64,000 nucleotides of DNA from JAJPHW01 sp963799065 (GTDB taxonomy: Bacteria; Acidobacteriota; Terriglobia; Terriglobales; Acidobacteriaceae). The notes under the pieces are model-generated. The model was not told where the DNA came from and did no database searches. It saw only the letters and a list, made by a program, of their open reading frames with translations. Where the stretch lies: positions 434,001 to 498,000 of the forward strand of contig CAWCVJ010000001.1 of NCBI GenBank assembly GCA_963799065.1, in the 5' to 3' direction. The position numbers and the translations under genes are program-made. Every line of letters starts with the position of its first letter. The stretch's first letter is position 1. Below are positions 48,924 to 58,798 of the stretch, piece by piece.

Positions 48924-50396
48924 CTAGACTCGTGCGAAGTCGATATAACCCTGCCGGGGATCGGTTCTGACAAGCTTCACGCGTAGTTTGTCTCCGACGT
49001 CGACGCCTTTCTGGCCCGCGACCAGCATGCCTTCGACGTGCGCTTGCAGCGCGCGTACGAAGGTCCCCTTGTCGGTCGCTCCGGTGACGATTGCGTCGTA
49101 GACTTGTCCGATTTTGTCGCTCATCGCGACTGCGGCGATGCGCTTCGACATCTCGCGCTCGACTTTCCGCTCTGCATCTTCTCTTTCGGTGCAATGCTGC
49201 GCGATGGTTGTCAGCTCATCATCCGTGTAAGGGGTAGGCTGCCCGGCCAGAGCCGCTTTCACCAGTCTTTGCGTAACCAGGTCGGCAAAGCGCCGGTTGG
49301 GAGCGGTCGAGTGCGTATAGTCCTGAACGGCTAGCCCGAAATGGCCGACTCCAGGGTCGCCCGGGCGTTCCAGCACATATTCGCCCGGCCCCATCAGCTT
49401 GATGACGGCGAGAGACAGGTCAGCGAAGCCATCGGGATCGGCTTGTTTACGCTTGATCAGGAATTGGTTGAGCGTTTTTGAGTCCGGATCGGGCGGCAGC
49501 GTTGCGCCGACCTCCGCCGCCAATGCCACGATGCGATCCCAGCGCTTGGGAGTTCGGACCACACGCCGTATCGAGGACACATGCTTCGCTGCCAGCAAGC
49601 GCGCAATCACGCCGTTGGCCGCGATCATGAACTCTTCGATCAATTCGGTCGCGTAATTCTTCTCTTGAACGGTCAAGCCGACGATTCGATCCTTCTCCAT
49701 GAGTGCGTGAGTTTCCATTGTTTCCAGACTGAGAGCACCCTGTCGTTCGCGGGCGTCGCGCAAGGCTTGGGCGGCGGTGTTTTGCAATTTCAATTGCGCC
49801 TGCAAATCAAGGCTCGATGCGACCTTAGGCGGCGCGGAGCCATTGCCTTCCAGCCATGCGCCGGTGGCGTTGTAAGTGAGCTGAGCCCGATTGCGCACGA
49901 GGGCCCGATAGACGTCGGAAGACACGATGCTACCTCTATCACCGATTACGTATTCAATGATCACGGCAAGACAATCGCGATTTTCCAGCAGAGAAGTCAA
50001 ACCAGTCGAAAGTTCTCCCGGCAGCATGGAGAAATTGTGGACGCCGGTGTAGAGTGTGGCAGTTTGCTGAGAGGCGAACCGATCGATCGCCGAGCCTTGT
50101 GGGACGAATGCATCGACATCTGCGATTCCGATTAAGACTTTGGTCCGACCCGCAGGCAATGTCTCGGCGACCTCAATTTGATCCAGATCGCGCGAAGTAT
50201 CGTTGTCGATGGAGGACCACAGCAGCGAGCGTAAGTCGCGAGTGTCTTTCCCAGGAACCGCTTTTGGGGGATGGTCCATGATCCCTTGAACCTGTTGTTC
50301 TACTTCGGGGGGAAACGCGGTTTGAAAGCCGTGATCGATCAGGGTCTGCTTCGCTGCCGCCTGCAGGTCGATGTGAGAAGGTCCAGGATTAGTCAT
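48924..50396 (-). CDS. RNase II/RNase R-family exoribonuclease
   Basis: A 490-aa RNB-domain protein. The catalytic acidic motif is SSIDNDTSRDLDQIEVAE, followed by IGIADVDAFVPQGSAID, a Tyr/Leu-rich LYTGVHNFSMLPGELST, and the later YTHSTAPNRRFADLVTQRLV. The final ~90 residues (VYDAIVTGATDKGTFVRAL) look like an S1-type domain. The N-terminal cold-shock domains of RNase R/II are missing and the protein is shorter than E. coli RNase II. It would degrade RNA 3' to 5'. Convergent with egtD. Confidence 0.88.
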   Translation of the reverse strand: MTNPGPSHIDLQAAAKQTLIDHGFQTAFPPEVEQQVQGIMDHPPKAVPGKDTRDLRSLLWSSIDNDTSRDLDQIEVAETLPAGRTKVLIGIADVDAFVPQGSAIDRFASQQTATLYTGVHNFSMLPGELSTGLTSLLENRDCLAVIIEYVIGDRGSIVSSDVYRALVRNRAQLTYNATGAWLEGNGSAPPKVASSLDLQAQLKLQNTAAQALRDARERQGALSLETMETHALMEKDRIVGLTVQEKNYATELIEEFMIAANGVIARLLAAKHVSSIRRVVRTPKRWDRIVALAAEVGATLPPDPDSKTLNQFLIKRKQADPDGFADLSLAVIKLMGPGEYVLERPGDPGVGHFGLAVQDYTHSTAPNRRFADLVTQRLVKAALAGQPTPYTDDELTTIAQHCTEREDAERKVEREMSKRIAAVAMSDKIGQVYDAIVTGATDKGTFVRALQAHVEGMLVAGQKGVDVGDKLRVKLVRTDPRQGYIDFARV

Positions 50397-50649
50397 GGCT
50401 TGCCAGTGGATTTGAAGTAGGCCGCGAAGTTATGCCCAGAGAAATTCTACAACGGACGTTTGACCCCCTGGGGAACGCGTGAGGCGAGCCCCAATCGACA
50501 ATTCCGCGCGCGGCGCGAATAGATTGTTGTCAAGCGCAGCCGACAATAAGAGAGGCCAATCGTTTCCGCTCGGCGATCACGCTACTCGCAAGAAGCGACG
50601 GCCAGCGTACAATACTTCATTCGAGTGCATCTCGTGTTGAGGAGTTTTT

Positions 50650-52302
50650 GTGCGAACCTTGTACTTGCCGATTGCCTTGCTGATTCCGGTCATTGCTCTC
50701 GCCCAACCTAAGTCGGCTGAACACGCCTCGTCGGTTCACTTGCCGGGGACCGCTTTTTCCGCGATGCAGAAGATCGATCCCGAGCACATTCGGGCCCACG
50801 TGCGCTTTCTTTCTCACGACTTACTGGAGGGCCGAGGTACGGGACAGCGAGGCGGCGATATTGCCGCTGAGTACATCGCGACGGAGTTCGCGCTGTCCGG
50901 CTTAAAGCCTGGGGGGGAGCACGGCACTTACATGCAGCGCGTGCCCATGGTCGGTATCACTCCCGGGGCAGCCACGACTTTTTCCGTGGTCACTCCCAGC
51001 GGTGGGCTCGACTTGAAGCCGCTCGACGAATACGTGGCTTACGATCAGACGCAACAGCCGCAATCCGATGTCGACGCGCCCCTGGTCTATGTTGGCTACG
51101 GCATCGCAGCGCCAGAGTATCAATGGGACGACTACAAGGGCGTCGATGTGAAAGGGAAAGTGCTGCTGATGCTGGTCAACGAGCCGCCCTCTACCGATGA
51201 AAAGTTTTTCAAGGGCAAAGCTCTTACTTACTACGGGCGCTGGACCTACAAGTACGAAGAGGCCGCGCGCAAGGGAGCGGCTGGCGTCATCCTGATTCAC
51301 CAGACCGAGATGGCGAGTTATCCCTGGGAAGTGGTGCGCAACTCGAACTCCGGTGAAAAATCATTTCTGCAACTCGACGGGTCGCCGAAGCTGCGAGTTG
51401 CGTCGTGGGTGCAGTTGGATGTGGCGAAGAAAATCGCCGAAGGGGCGGGCATGAATTTAGACAAAATGATGTCCGACGCCCGCTCGCGGGATTTTCATCC
51501 CGTGGCGCTTCCGGTGCGGCTTAAGGCGCACATGGCGAGTGTAATTCGGCCTTTTGCCTCAAACAACGTAATTGGCATTCTGCCGGGGCGCGATTCGAAA
51601 CTGAAGGCGGAAGCTGTGATGTACACAGCGCACTACGATCACTTGGGGATTCGGCCCGATATGGCGGGGGATAATATATACAATGGCGCTGACGACAACG
51701 CCACCGGGTGCGGAATTATTCTAGAACTGGCGCAGGTGCTGGGCCAGACGGCTGAAAGGCCGCGGCGGTCGATCATCTTCGTGTCCGTTACGGCCGAAGA
51801 ACAAGGGTTGTTGGGTTCGGAATATCTGGGTAAGCATCCACCCGTTTCCGCCGATCAAATTGCGCTGGATCTGAATTTCGACGATCTGCCGCCCTTGGGG
51901 TCTCCGGAAGAAGTGGAAGTCTCGGGCGCCGAGCGAACCGATTTTTATCCGACGGTGCAGGCGTTGGCTAAGGACTTCCGTTTGGCGATTCGTCCCGACT
52001 CGCGGCCCGAGGCAGGGCACTATTACCGCTCGGACCACTTCAGTCTGGCTCGGGTGGGTGTACCCGCGTTCTCAGTGAGTGAGGGGATGAAGTATAAAGG
52101 GCACGATCTGGCCTGGGGCATGCAACAAGCCGAGGATTACACCGCGCACCGCTATCATCAGCCCAGCGATGAATACCGTCCAGAAATGGATTTCACCGCC
52201 GACGCAGTCATGGCGCGTTTTGGCTTCGCTTTAGGGTGGGCCGCGGCCGATCAAGCGAAGCTCATCGATTGGAAAAAAGGAGATGAGTTCCATCGCCAAT
52301 GA
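50650..52302 (+). CDS. Secreted M28-family zinc aminopeptidase
   Basis: A 550-aa exported metallopeptidase; GTG 50650 follows GAGGAG. Signal peptide MRTLYLPIALLIPVIALAQ. A PA domain is inserted around residues 140-280 (APLVYVGYGIAAPEYQWDDY). The M28 zinc ligands are visible: His in YTAHYDHLGIR, Asp in NGADDNATG, the Glu pair in VTAEEQGLLGSEYLG, Asp in LNFDDLPPLG and His in YHQPSDEY. It releases N-terminal residues from peptides outside the cytoplasm. It stands alone. Confidence 0.92.
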   Translation: MRTLYLPIALLIPVIALAQPKSAEHASSVHLPGTAFSAMQKIDPEHIRAHVRFLSHDLLEGRGTGQRGGDIAAEYIATEFALSGLKPGGEHGTYMQRVPMVGITPGAATTFSVVTPSGGLDLKPLDEYVAYDQTQQPQSDVDAPLVYVGYGIAAPEYQWDDYKGVDVKGKVLLMLVNEPPSTDEKFFKGKALTYYGRWTYKYEEAARKGAAGVILIHQTEMASYPWEVVRNSNSGEKSFLQLDGSPKLRVASWVQLDVAKKIAEGAGMNLDKMMSDARSRDFHPVALPVRLKAHMASVIRPFASNNVIGILPGRDSKLKAEAVMYTAHYDHLGIRPDMAGDNIYNGADDNATGCGIILELAQVLGQTAERPRRSIIFVSVTAEEQGLLGSEYLGKHPPVSADQIALDLNFDDLPPLGSPEEVEVSGAERTDFYPTVQALAKDFRLAIRPDSRPEAGHYYRSDHFSLARVGVPAFSVSEGMKYKGHDLAWGMQQAEDYTAHRYHQPSDEYRPEMDFTADAVMARFGFALGWAAADQAKLIDWKKGDEFHRQ

Positions 52303-52463
52303 TGGCGCGGGCGTTGGGCGAGGTATTACTTTCGGCCACTGTCCCCGCTTGTGGTATCCGGCCGAAGGGACAGGTAACATGCGGGGAAAATTACTGTACC
52401 TTGTCGATTTCTGACATTGACACTCTGTAACTTGTCGGCCCCGGCAGCAGGTCCTACGCTGAA

Positions 52464-53852
52464 GTGGTTATGTCTCACCGAGCGTTGGTGTTCTCCCCCG
52501 ACGGGGAGACTGCGAGCAATTTTCGTGTGGCCCTGGCCGAACTGGGCCTTGAAGTGGCGCATTGCCGCGACATTTTCGGCGCTCTCGAACAGGTCACGCG
52601 GACCGCATTCGAGGTGATGGTGTCGGATTCGCGGGAAGACCCGGAAGCCGGATTCCTCTTTAAGTCGGCGTTCGAACTGCGTCCTGAAGCGCCGCCCTTC
52701 GCCGTTGCCGTGGCCCCGACGGGCAAGGAGCCGGTGGCGAAGATCGACGGCGTCTCGCTGGTCATCCATCCATTGGCGCAGCGGGACGACATCAAGTACG
52801 CCTTGCTCGGCTGCGACGCCTTTTTGCAGCGCATGAATCGCTGGCAGGAGCAGGAGCGCAAGCCAGCCGCACCCTCGCGTCCTGTTTGGACGGTGGAGAA
52901 GGTCGAGAAGCCAGCCGAAATTGTCGATGAGAAGCTAACCGTCCCCATCGCCGACTCACTGCGGCCCACGGCTTCTGAAATCGTAATTACCGCCGAATAT
53001 CCCAGCGCCCCGCTGCTGCGACAAGCGGAAGCAGCGACACGAGAAGTCCGGGGTGGGGGCAAAACGAGTCTACCGCCGGTTCGCCGCGTGCTGCGAACAC
53101 TCACCTGGGGAAGCGTCGCCGCAGGGTTGATCGTAGGAATTACTTTCGGATATCGCGAACGCCAAATCCTGGCGCAACAACAGTCGGATTTGGCGGTCGC
53201 ACTCAGCTCGCATCGGGCCATCAGGTCGGTATACGATCAAGCGGCTCGGACGGTAGTTCATTACTTGCCGGAATCGCCGAAGGACGAACCTTCGCCGTCG
53301 GAGTCCGCCCCCGTGCCTTACGTCAAGCCGACTCCCCTGCACACGGCGGGCGAGATGAAAGTGGATCCCGTGGCGGTGCCGACGGACGCTGAAGGGTCTC
53401 GACCCGCATTCACTGAAGACGCTCTGAACGACGACTCGGTAAAACGGCCCATGATGCGTCCCGGCGCAGCCAGTCGCGATGTCGTGCCTGACAGCTTGCG
53501 CACGCCTTCCGATTCGTCGGCATCGCGCAATGGCCAAGCGAACCTGAAGCAGTCCGGAGGAGTTGAACCGGTCAACCTGCCAGAGACGCAAGCTGACGAG
53601 ATGTTGGTCGAGAAGGTTCCCCCAGCCTATCCCCAGCAGGCTTTAGATTCCGGATTGGAAGGCCCGGTGGTGTTCCAGGCTTGGATCGCTCGCGACGGCT
53701 CCATCCGCGACCTGAAGCTCATCCGTGGCCCCATGATGCTGGGTCAGGCAGCCTACAACACGGTCAAGAAGTGGCGGTATCGGCCTTATTCGGTGAATGG
53801 CGAGGTCATGGAGGCCAAGACGTTCGTGACCGTCAACTTCAGCCGGCCTTAA
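52464..53852 (+). CDS. Receiver-like/TM/TonB C-terminal fusion protein
   Basis: A 462-aa protein (GTG 52464 or ATG 52470). Residues ~5-120 fold like a response-regulator receiver (ALVFSPDGETASNFRVALAE, FEVMVSDSREDPEAG) but lack most of the acidic pocket and the conserved Lys (LVIHPLAQRDD). A transmembrane helix (WGSVAAGLIVGITFGY, about 214-229) and a Pro/Ser-rich linker lead to a TonB_C domain: VEKVPPAYPQQALDSGLEGP, VFQAWIARDGSIRDLKLIRG, KKWRYRPYSVNGEVM. The combination suggests energy or signal transfer to outer-membrane receptors; no ExbBD genes are nearby. Confidence 0.82.
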   Translation: MVMSHRALVFSPDGETASNFRVALAELGLEVAHCRDIFGALEQVTRTAFEVMVSDSREDPEAGFLFKSAFELRPEAPPFAVAVAPTGKEPVAKIDGVSLVIHPLAQRDDIKYALLGCDAFLQRMNRWQEQERKPAAPSRPVWTVEKVEKPAEIVDEKLTVPIADSLRPTASEIVITAEYPSAPLLRQAEAATREVRGGGKTSLPPVRRVLRTLTWGSVAAGLIVGITFGYRERQILAQQQSDLAVALSSHRAIRSVYDQAARTVVHYLPESPKDEPSPSESAPVPYVKPTPLHTAGEMKVDPVAVPTDAEGSRPAFTEDALNDDSVKRPMMRPGAASRDVVPDSLRTPSDSSASRNGQANLKQSGGVEPVNLPETQADEMLVEKVPPAYPQQALDSGLEGPVVFQAWIARDGSIRDLKLIRGPMMLGQAAYNTVKKWRYRPYSVNGEVMEAKTFVTVNFSRP

Positions 53853-54051
53853 ACCTTATGTCTCCGCATTCAAGAGCTTTGATTCGGTGCAAGAGCGGTA
53901 AATCGCCGGAACACCTTAGGTACGAACCAATTCGCCGGGTTTTCGCATCCAAAGGCTTATAATCGGGAGTGTCATGGTCGGACCGGTTCGGAGTAACCGT
54001 TCTCCTTGACACAGTCTACTCAGCCAGGATTCGAGGTTTTGGGAATTGTCC

Positions 54052-55284
54052 ATGTCGAACAAAGTTAAAGCTGGTGTTTTTGTTGCATCCGCTGGGGTGT
54101 TGCTGTTCGTTGTGGTTGGTGGTATCGATGGCGTTCGCGCCGCTAACAGCAACGACGGCGCATACCGCCAGATGCAGGTTTACAGCGAAGTGCTCTCGAG
54201 GGTCCGCCAGGAGTACGTTGAAGAGCCGAACATTCCCCTGGTTACGGACGGGGCGCTGCACGGTCTTCTGGAAGCCCTCGATGCCAATTCCAGCTATCTC
54301 AATGCGGCGCAGTATAAGGACTATAAGGATCATAAGAGTCAGGCGAAAGGCGATGTCGGCGCAGTCGTCTCCAAGCGCTTCGGCTACGCTTCGGTCGTTG
54401 CCGTGATTCCGGGCAGTCCTGCGGACAAGGCGGGGGTAGCAGCTTCCGACATCTTCGAGGCCATTGAGGGGAAGAGCACACGTGAGATGTCGGTGGCGGA
54501 GGTGCAGAACCTCCTCAGTGGCGAGCCTGGATCGACGGTGACGGTCTCGTTGGTGCGAGCCCGCAAGGCGGAGCCGCAGAAAACGGTCATCACCCGAGAA
54601 GTGGTTATGATACCGGCGGTGACCGAGAAGATCGTGGATGACGGTGTCGGCGATATTCAAGTGGACGCGTTTACCAAAGGTAAAGTTCAAGAAGTCGCAG
54701 CCAAGATCAAGTCGCTGCAAAAGGCGGGAGTGAAAAAACTGATTCTCGACCTTCGGAATTGCGCAGAGGGCGATGAATTGGAAGGCGTTGCGACGGCGAA
54801 TCTGTTCCTCAATCACGGAACCATCGCGTATTTGCAAGGGCAGAAGTATCCGCGGGAAGCGTTCAACGCAGATCCTGGGAAGGCGATCACCACGCTGCCC
54901 GTCGTGGTATTGGTCAACAAGGGGACGGCGGGGCCGGCTGAAATTGTGGCCGCCGCGATTCTTGAGAACGCCCGGGGAGACGTTGTGGGGGACAAGACAT
55001 TCGGCGACGGTTCGGTGCAGAAACTGATCGAAGTGAAGGATGGATCGGCGCTGATTCTATCGGTGGCGAAATATTACTCGCCGCAGGGCAAGGCGATACA
55101 GGATACCGCCGTCACTCCGAACATTCTGGTTGCCGACGCAGAGGACGACGCGGCGGTGCCCGACGAGGACGAGAACGCTGAGCCGGCGGAAGACACTAAC
55201 AAGAAAGCTGCGACGCCGCAAGTGGACGACCAGTTGAAGAAGGCGATCGAAGTATTGAAGAATCGACCGGCTTCGCCTGCTTAG
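54052..55284 (+). CDS. S41-family (CtpA-like) protein with lost catalytic residues
   Basis: A 410-aa protein with N-terminal membrane helix (GVFVASAGVLLFVVVGG), a PDZ domain (about 98-185; FGYASVVAVIPGSPADKAGV) and an S41 tail-specific protease domain. The usual nucleophile segment GSASASEI reads GTAGPAEI, so the Ser position is Gly294. The catalytic Lys segment TFGKG reads TFGDG, Asp319. Their spacing of 25 residues equals the Ser-Lys spacing in known Ctp proteases, so the alignment is firm. The acidic C-terminal tail (~50 residues) is extra. It may be a non-proteolytic scaffold. PBP1A follows 50 bp downstream. Confidence 0.85.
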   Translation: MSNKVKAGVFVASAGVLLFVVVGGIDGVRAANSNDGAYRQMQVYSEVLSRVRQEYVEEPNIPLVTDGALHGLLEALDANSSYLNAAQYKDYKDHKSQAKGDVGAVVSKRFGYASVVAVIPGSPADKAGVAASDIFEAIEGKSTREMSVAEVQNLLSGEPGSTVTVSLVRARKAEPQKTVITREVVMIPAVTEKIVDDGVGDIQVDAFTKGKVQEVAAKIKSLQKAGVKKLILDLRNCAEGDELEGVATANLFLNHGTIAYLQGQKYPREAFNADPGKAITTLPVVVLVNKGTAGPAEIVAAAILENARGDVVGDKTFGDGSVQKLIEVKDGSALILSVAKYYSPQGKAIQDTAVTPNILVADAEDDAAVPDEDENAEPAEDTNKKAATPQVDDQLKKAIEVLKNRPASPA

Positions 55285-55334
55285 ACGGTTGTTGGTTTGT
55301 TCGATCAAAGATAACGGAACGCCTGCTATCCTGA

Positions 55335-57572
55335 GTGCGCTCCCTCATGCACTCAATTTACGAAGACGCGCCTCCGGCGGATAAAGTCGGAAGCAGAGTA
55401 CTGGGCCGCTTGTTCTTCGCGGCGTTGATCGTTCTGGCCGCTGTAGTCGGCACCGGTACCGGCCTCCTTCTGGTGTACTCCACCGACCTGCCTCAGGTCG
55501 AAGAATTGGAGCGCTATCGTCCCAGCTCGGTCACCGAACTCTATGACGACCAGAATCGCGTGATCGGATCGTTCGCGTTGCAACGGCGCGTGGTCGCCAG
55601 CTACGACGACTTCCCTCCGATCTTGCGGATGGCGCTGATCTCTACCGAAGATAAGGAATTTGACCGCCACTGGGGCATCAACTTTTGGCGCATCGCGGGC
55701 GCGGCATATCGCGACATCAGTTCGGGCGGTAAGGTGCAGGGAGCCTCGACGCTGACCATGCAACTGGCGCGCAATTTGTTTCTATCGCCGGATCGTTCGT
55801 TTCATCGCAAGATTCAGGAAGCTCTGCTGGCTATCCAGATTGAGCGCCGCTTTACCAAATCGCAGATTTTCACGCTCTACGCCAATCAAATTTATCTGGG
55901 ACACGGGGTGTATGGATTTGAGGCGGCCTCGGAGTTTTATTTCAGCAAGCCCGCCAAGCAACTCACGCTCGACGAAGCGGCCTTGTTAGCGGGTCTGCCC
56001 AAGAGTCCTTTTTATTATTCGCCGATCAACCATCCGGATCGCTGCTTGAAGCGCCGCAATCTGGTCATCAACAACCTGCTCGAAGACGGTAAGATCACGG
56101 CTCCACAGGCCAATGAAGCGCGCGATCAGCCCATCGAGCTGCGCTTACATCGCGATCCGGGCTCGCTGGCGCCGTACTTCGTCGAAGAGATTCGCCGTTA
56201 CCTGGAAAACAAATACGGCACCGATCAAGTGCACGAGGGTGGATTGCGGGTCTACACCACCCTTGATATGGATATGCAGAGAGCGGCTACTCGCGCCGTG
56301 CTCGATGGCCTCGGAGTGTACGAACGCCGCCACGGCTGGAAAGATCATCTGCAAAACATTGGCGATGGCAAGGCGCTGCAGAACTACCACCATCCCGATT
56401 GGGACGAGGAGCCGGAGGTTAACGGATATATCCACGCCCTGGTGACGGAAGTCAGCCCCGGCTCTGCGAGCGTAAGATTCGGCCACTACACCGCCGATCT
56501 CACGCAAGCAGACGCTGCGTGGACGCAACGCAAAATCGCGGACATTCTCTCGCCCGGCGACATCGTTTACGTGAGAGTGATTTCGCTCGTGGATGGTAAC
56601 GCGGGCCACGCGCGCGTCACTCTCGAACAGGATTCCGGTACGCAAGGCGCGCTGCTCGCCATCGACAACGCCACGGGTGGTATAAGGGCGATGGTTGGGG
56701 GACGAGACGCCAACGAATCGAAATTTAATCGCAGCACGCAGGCATTGCGTCAGGTCGGCTCGTCGTTCAAGCCTTACGTCTATGCCGCAGTCATCGATCA
56801 GGGGGGAAGTCCTGACGATACGATTGTGGACGCGCCCATCACGTTTCAGACCGCGTCCGGATCTTATACTCCGCACAACTACGACAACAAGTTTGAAGGG
56901 ACGATTACCTTGCGCCGCGCTCTGGCGCAGTCGCGAAACATCCCCGCGCTGAAATTGGCCGACAGCGTGGGCATCAAGACGGTCATCGAGTATGCGCATC
57001 GCTTTGGCGTAACCTCGAATCTGCCGCCGTATCTTCCGGTCGCGCTGGGCGCGGCTGAGGCGACCCTCTTCGATCAGACATCCGCGTTTAGTGTTTTTCC
57101 CAACGATGGGGTGCGGGTCACTCCGCGCTATATCACCAAGGTGACCGACTACGAAGGGCGAGTCATGGAAGAGGATTATCCCGAAGTGCGCGACGTCGTG
57201 AGCGCTCGCACCGCACGCATCATGACGTCCATGCTGCATGAGGTGGTAATGCATGGTACGGCGGCCAGCGCGGCCAGCTTGAAGTATCCCTTAGGCGGAA
57301 AGACGGGAACCACTAATGACTTCACGGACGCCTGGTTCGTGGGATTCTCGCCGTCGCTCACGACCGGAGTCTGGATTGGCTATGACGAAAAGAAGACTCT
57401 AGGAGCACGAGAAAGCGGCGCCCATGCTGCGCTGCCCATCTGGATCGACTTTATGAAGTCCGCGCTGGAAGGTAAAGATCCCGGTAGTTTCACTCCGCCC
57501 GATCTGCCTGGCAAGAGTGCGGCGCATGTGGATACGCCGGATAGCGCGCCTGCGTATGATGAGACGCATTAG
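55335..57572 (+). CDS. Penicillin-binding protein 1A (bifunctional)
   Basis: A 745-aa class A PBP that polymerises and cross-links peptidoglycan in the periplasm. N-terminal anchor helix LFFAALIVLAAVVGTGTGLL. The glycosyltransferase GT51 domain has ALISTEDKEFDRHWGINFWR, GASTLTMQLARNLFL and RRFTKSQIFTLYANQIYLG. The transpeptidase has SSFKPY (active Ser), SRN (QSRNIPAL) and KTGTTNDFTDAWFVGF. GTG 55335 or ATG 55347 starts it. It ends in a 4-bp convergent overlap with the amidotransferase gene. Confidence 0.95.
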   Translation: MRSLMHSIYEDAPPADKVGSRVLGRLFFAALIVLAAVVGTGTGLLLVYSTDLPQVEELERYRPSSVTELYDDQNRVIGSFALQRRVVASYDDFPPILRMALISTEDKEFDRHWGINFWRIAGAAYRDISSGGKVQGASTLTMQLARNLFLSPDRSFHRKIQEALLAIQIERRFTKSQIFTLYANQIYLGHGVYGFEAASEFYFSKPAKQLTLDEAALLAGLPKSPFYYSPINHPDRCLKRRNLVINNLLEDGKITAPQANEARDQPIELRLHRDPGSLAPYFVEEIRRYLENKYGTDQVHEGGLRVYTTLDMDMQRAATRAVLDGLGVYERRHGWKDHLQNIGDGKALQNYHHPDWDEEPEVNGYIHALVTEVSPGSASVRFGHYTADLTQADAAWTQRKIADILSPGDIVYVRVISLVDGNAGHARVTLEQDSGTQGALLAIDNATGGIRAMVGGRDANESKFNRSTQALRQVGSSFKPYVYAAVIDQGGSPDDTIVDAPITFQTASGSYTPHNYDNKFEGTITLRRALAQSRNIPALKLADSVGIKTVIEYAHRFGVTSNLPPYLPVALGAAEATLFDQTSAFSVFPNDGVRVTPRYITKVTDYEGRVMEEDYPEVRDVVSARTARIMTSMLHEVVMHGTAASAASLKYPLGGKTGTTNDFTDAWFVGFSPSLTTGVWIGYDEKKTLGARESGAHAALPIWIDFMKSALEGKDPGSFTPPDLPGKSAAHVDTPDSAPAYDETH

Positions 57573-58351
57573 ATCGTCTCGAATTCTCCGGTGAGCTCTT
57601 CGTGCTTGGCACGGGCAGCTTCGATGAACGTCTTGAAGATGGCCTGCGATGGTGGGTCCTGCTCAACGCCGCGTTCGGGATGCCATTGCACGGCCAGCAC
57701 AAAGTGATCGGGGGATGTGCCTTCCACCGCTTCGATGATGCCATCTTTCGGAGAGCGGGCAACGGCACGAAGTCCATCGCCAACGACGGACGCGGATTGG
57801 TGATGGCTGGAGTTCACCGGCACAGTGAGCGATTTCGTGGACACGTCGTTAGGACTTAGAATCTCAGCCAGCTTTGATCCGGGATCGATTTCAACCTCAT
57901 GCGCCACGGGAACCGTTCTGCCCGCCGTATGATCGACCGGCGATTCGATATGCTGCACCAGCGTCCCGCTGCGATAGACATTCAAAGTCTGCATGCCATA
58001 GCAAATGCCAAGAATGGGCTTGCGCATGTTGTAGGCGTCTTGCAGGAGCAGCTCGTCCACGGTGTCGCGCTTGACATCGGCGGCGGCGGTTTTTTCGTGG
58101 CGCGGGGCGTCATATTTCGCGGGATCGACATCGGCGCTGCTGCCGGGAAGCAGCACGGCATCGCAGCGCTCAATCCGTTTCATAATTTCCGAAGGAGTCT
58201 GATCCAGGGGAATGCGCACGGGCTCTCCTCCTGCCAGCCGCACAGCCTTTTCATAGAGGGGCAACGAGCGTTCGACATAGTCCGGGAGCCCGGAGTGCGG
58301 CACTGGAATCGCGATACGCGGCGCGCTGTCGCTGGGGCCAGAGTTCGTCAT
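57569..58351 (-). CDS. Class I glutamine amidotransferase-like hydrolase (PuuD family)
   Basis: A 260-aa peptidase C26-type protein. Nucleophile Cys in ILGICYGMQTLNVYRSG, the oxyanion strand VLLPGSSADVDPAKYD, and the catalytic His/Glu in AVQWHPERGVEQDP are present. PuuD-type enzymes hydrolyse gamma-glutamyl-GABA in putrescine breakdown, but the substrate here is not determinable. It overlaps the small membrane protein gene upstream by 4 bp. Confidence 0.9.
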   Translation of the reverse strand: MTNSGPSDSAPRIAIPVPHSGLPDYVERSLPLYEKAVRLAGGEPVRIPLDQTPSEIMKRIERCDAVLLPGSSADVDPAKYDAPRHEKTAAADVKRDTVDELLLQDAYNMRKPILGICYGMQTLNVYRSGTLVQHIESPVDHTAGRTVPVAHEVEIDPGSKLAEILSPNDVSTKSLTVPVNSSHHQSASVVGDGLRAVARSPKDGIIEAVEGTSPDHFVLAVQWHPERGVEQDPPSQAIFKTFIEAARAKHEELTGEFETI

Positions 58352-58641
58352 CGACTGGCTCGTGCGATTCCATCCAAAGTTTGGGATTGGCGAAAGCGCT
58401 TAATCTCCATCACCAGCATGGTCGCGAAGACGAAGGCCGCGACGATCGCAGCACCGGGAGCGGCAACGTTGCGGTAAGCCAGCCTCATGTCGGGATGCAC
58501 CCCCCTCACCAGCGCCGCTACGGCCACTCCTGAAATTCCCAGGAGGAGGCAGACGGCGAATGAAAGCAAAGTAATCACGAATGTGACCAGCAACACTCGG
58601 ACTGGAATTAAATACCAACGGGGTTGGCGAGCGGTTTTCAT
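58348..58641 (-). CDS. Small membrane protein of unknown function
   Basis: A 97-aa protein with two hydrophobic helices (VLLVTFVITLLSFAVCLLLG and AAPGAAIVAAFVFATMLVME) and basic ends. No family recognised. ATGA overlap with the downstream amidotransferase suggests translational coupling. Confidence 0.7.
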   Translation of the reverse strand: MKTARQPRWYLIPVRVLLVTFVITLLSFAVCLLLGISGVAVAALVRGVHPDMRLAYRNVAAPGAAIVAAFVFATMLVMEIKRFRQSQTLDGIARASR

Positions 58642-58798
58642 GGAGCGTGCCTCGAAAAGAGTTCCTCAACTTGATTGTAACGCGACGCGCGATATCCCTC
58701 GCCCGGCTGAAGCAGGCATGGTCTTGGGGATGACTGACAGGGAGGAAGAGGCTCGCACTTATCACAACACGCGCCGCGATCCCTGCTAGAATCTTGAG

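Noticed and set aside
56145..57254. 369-codon minus-strand frame inside PBP1A
   Set aside because: Antisense shadow of a clearly conserved PBP with all catalytic motifs on the plus strand.
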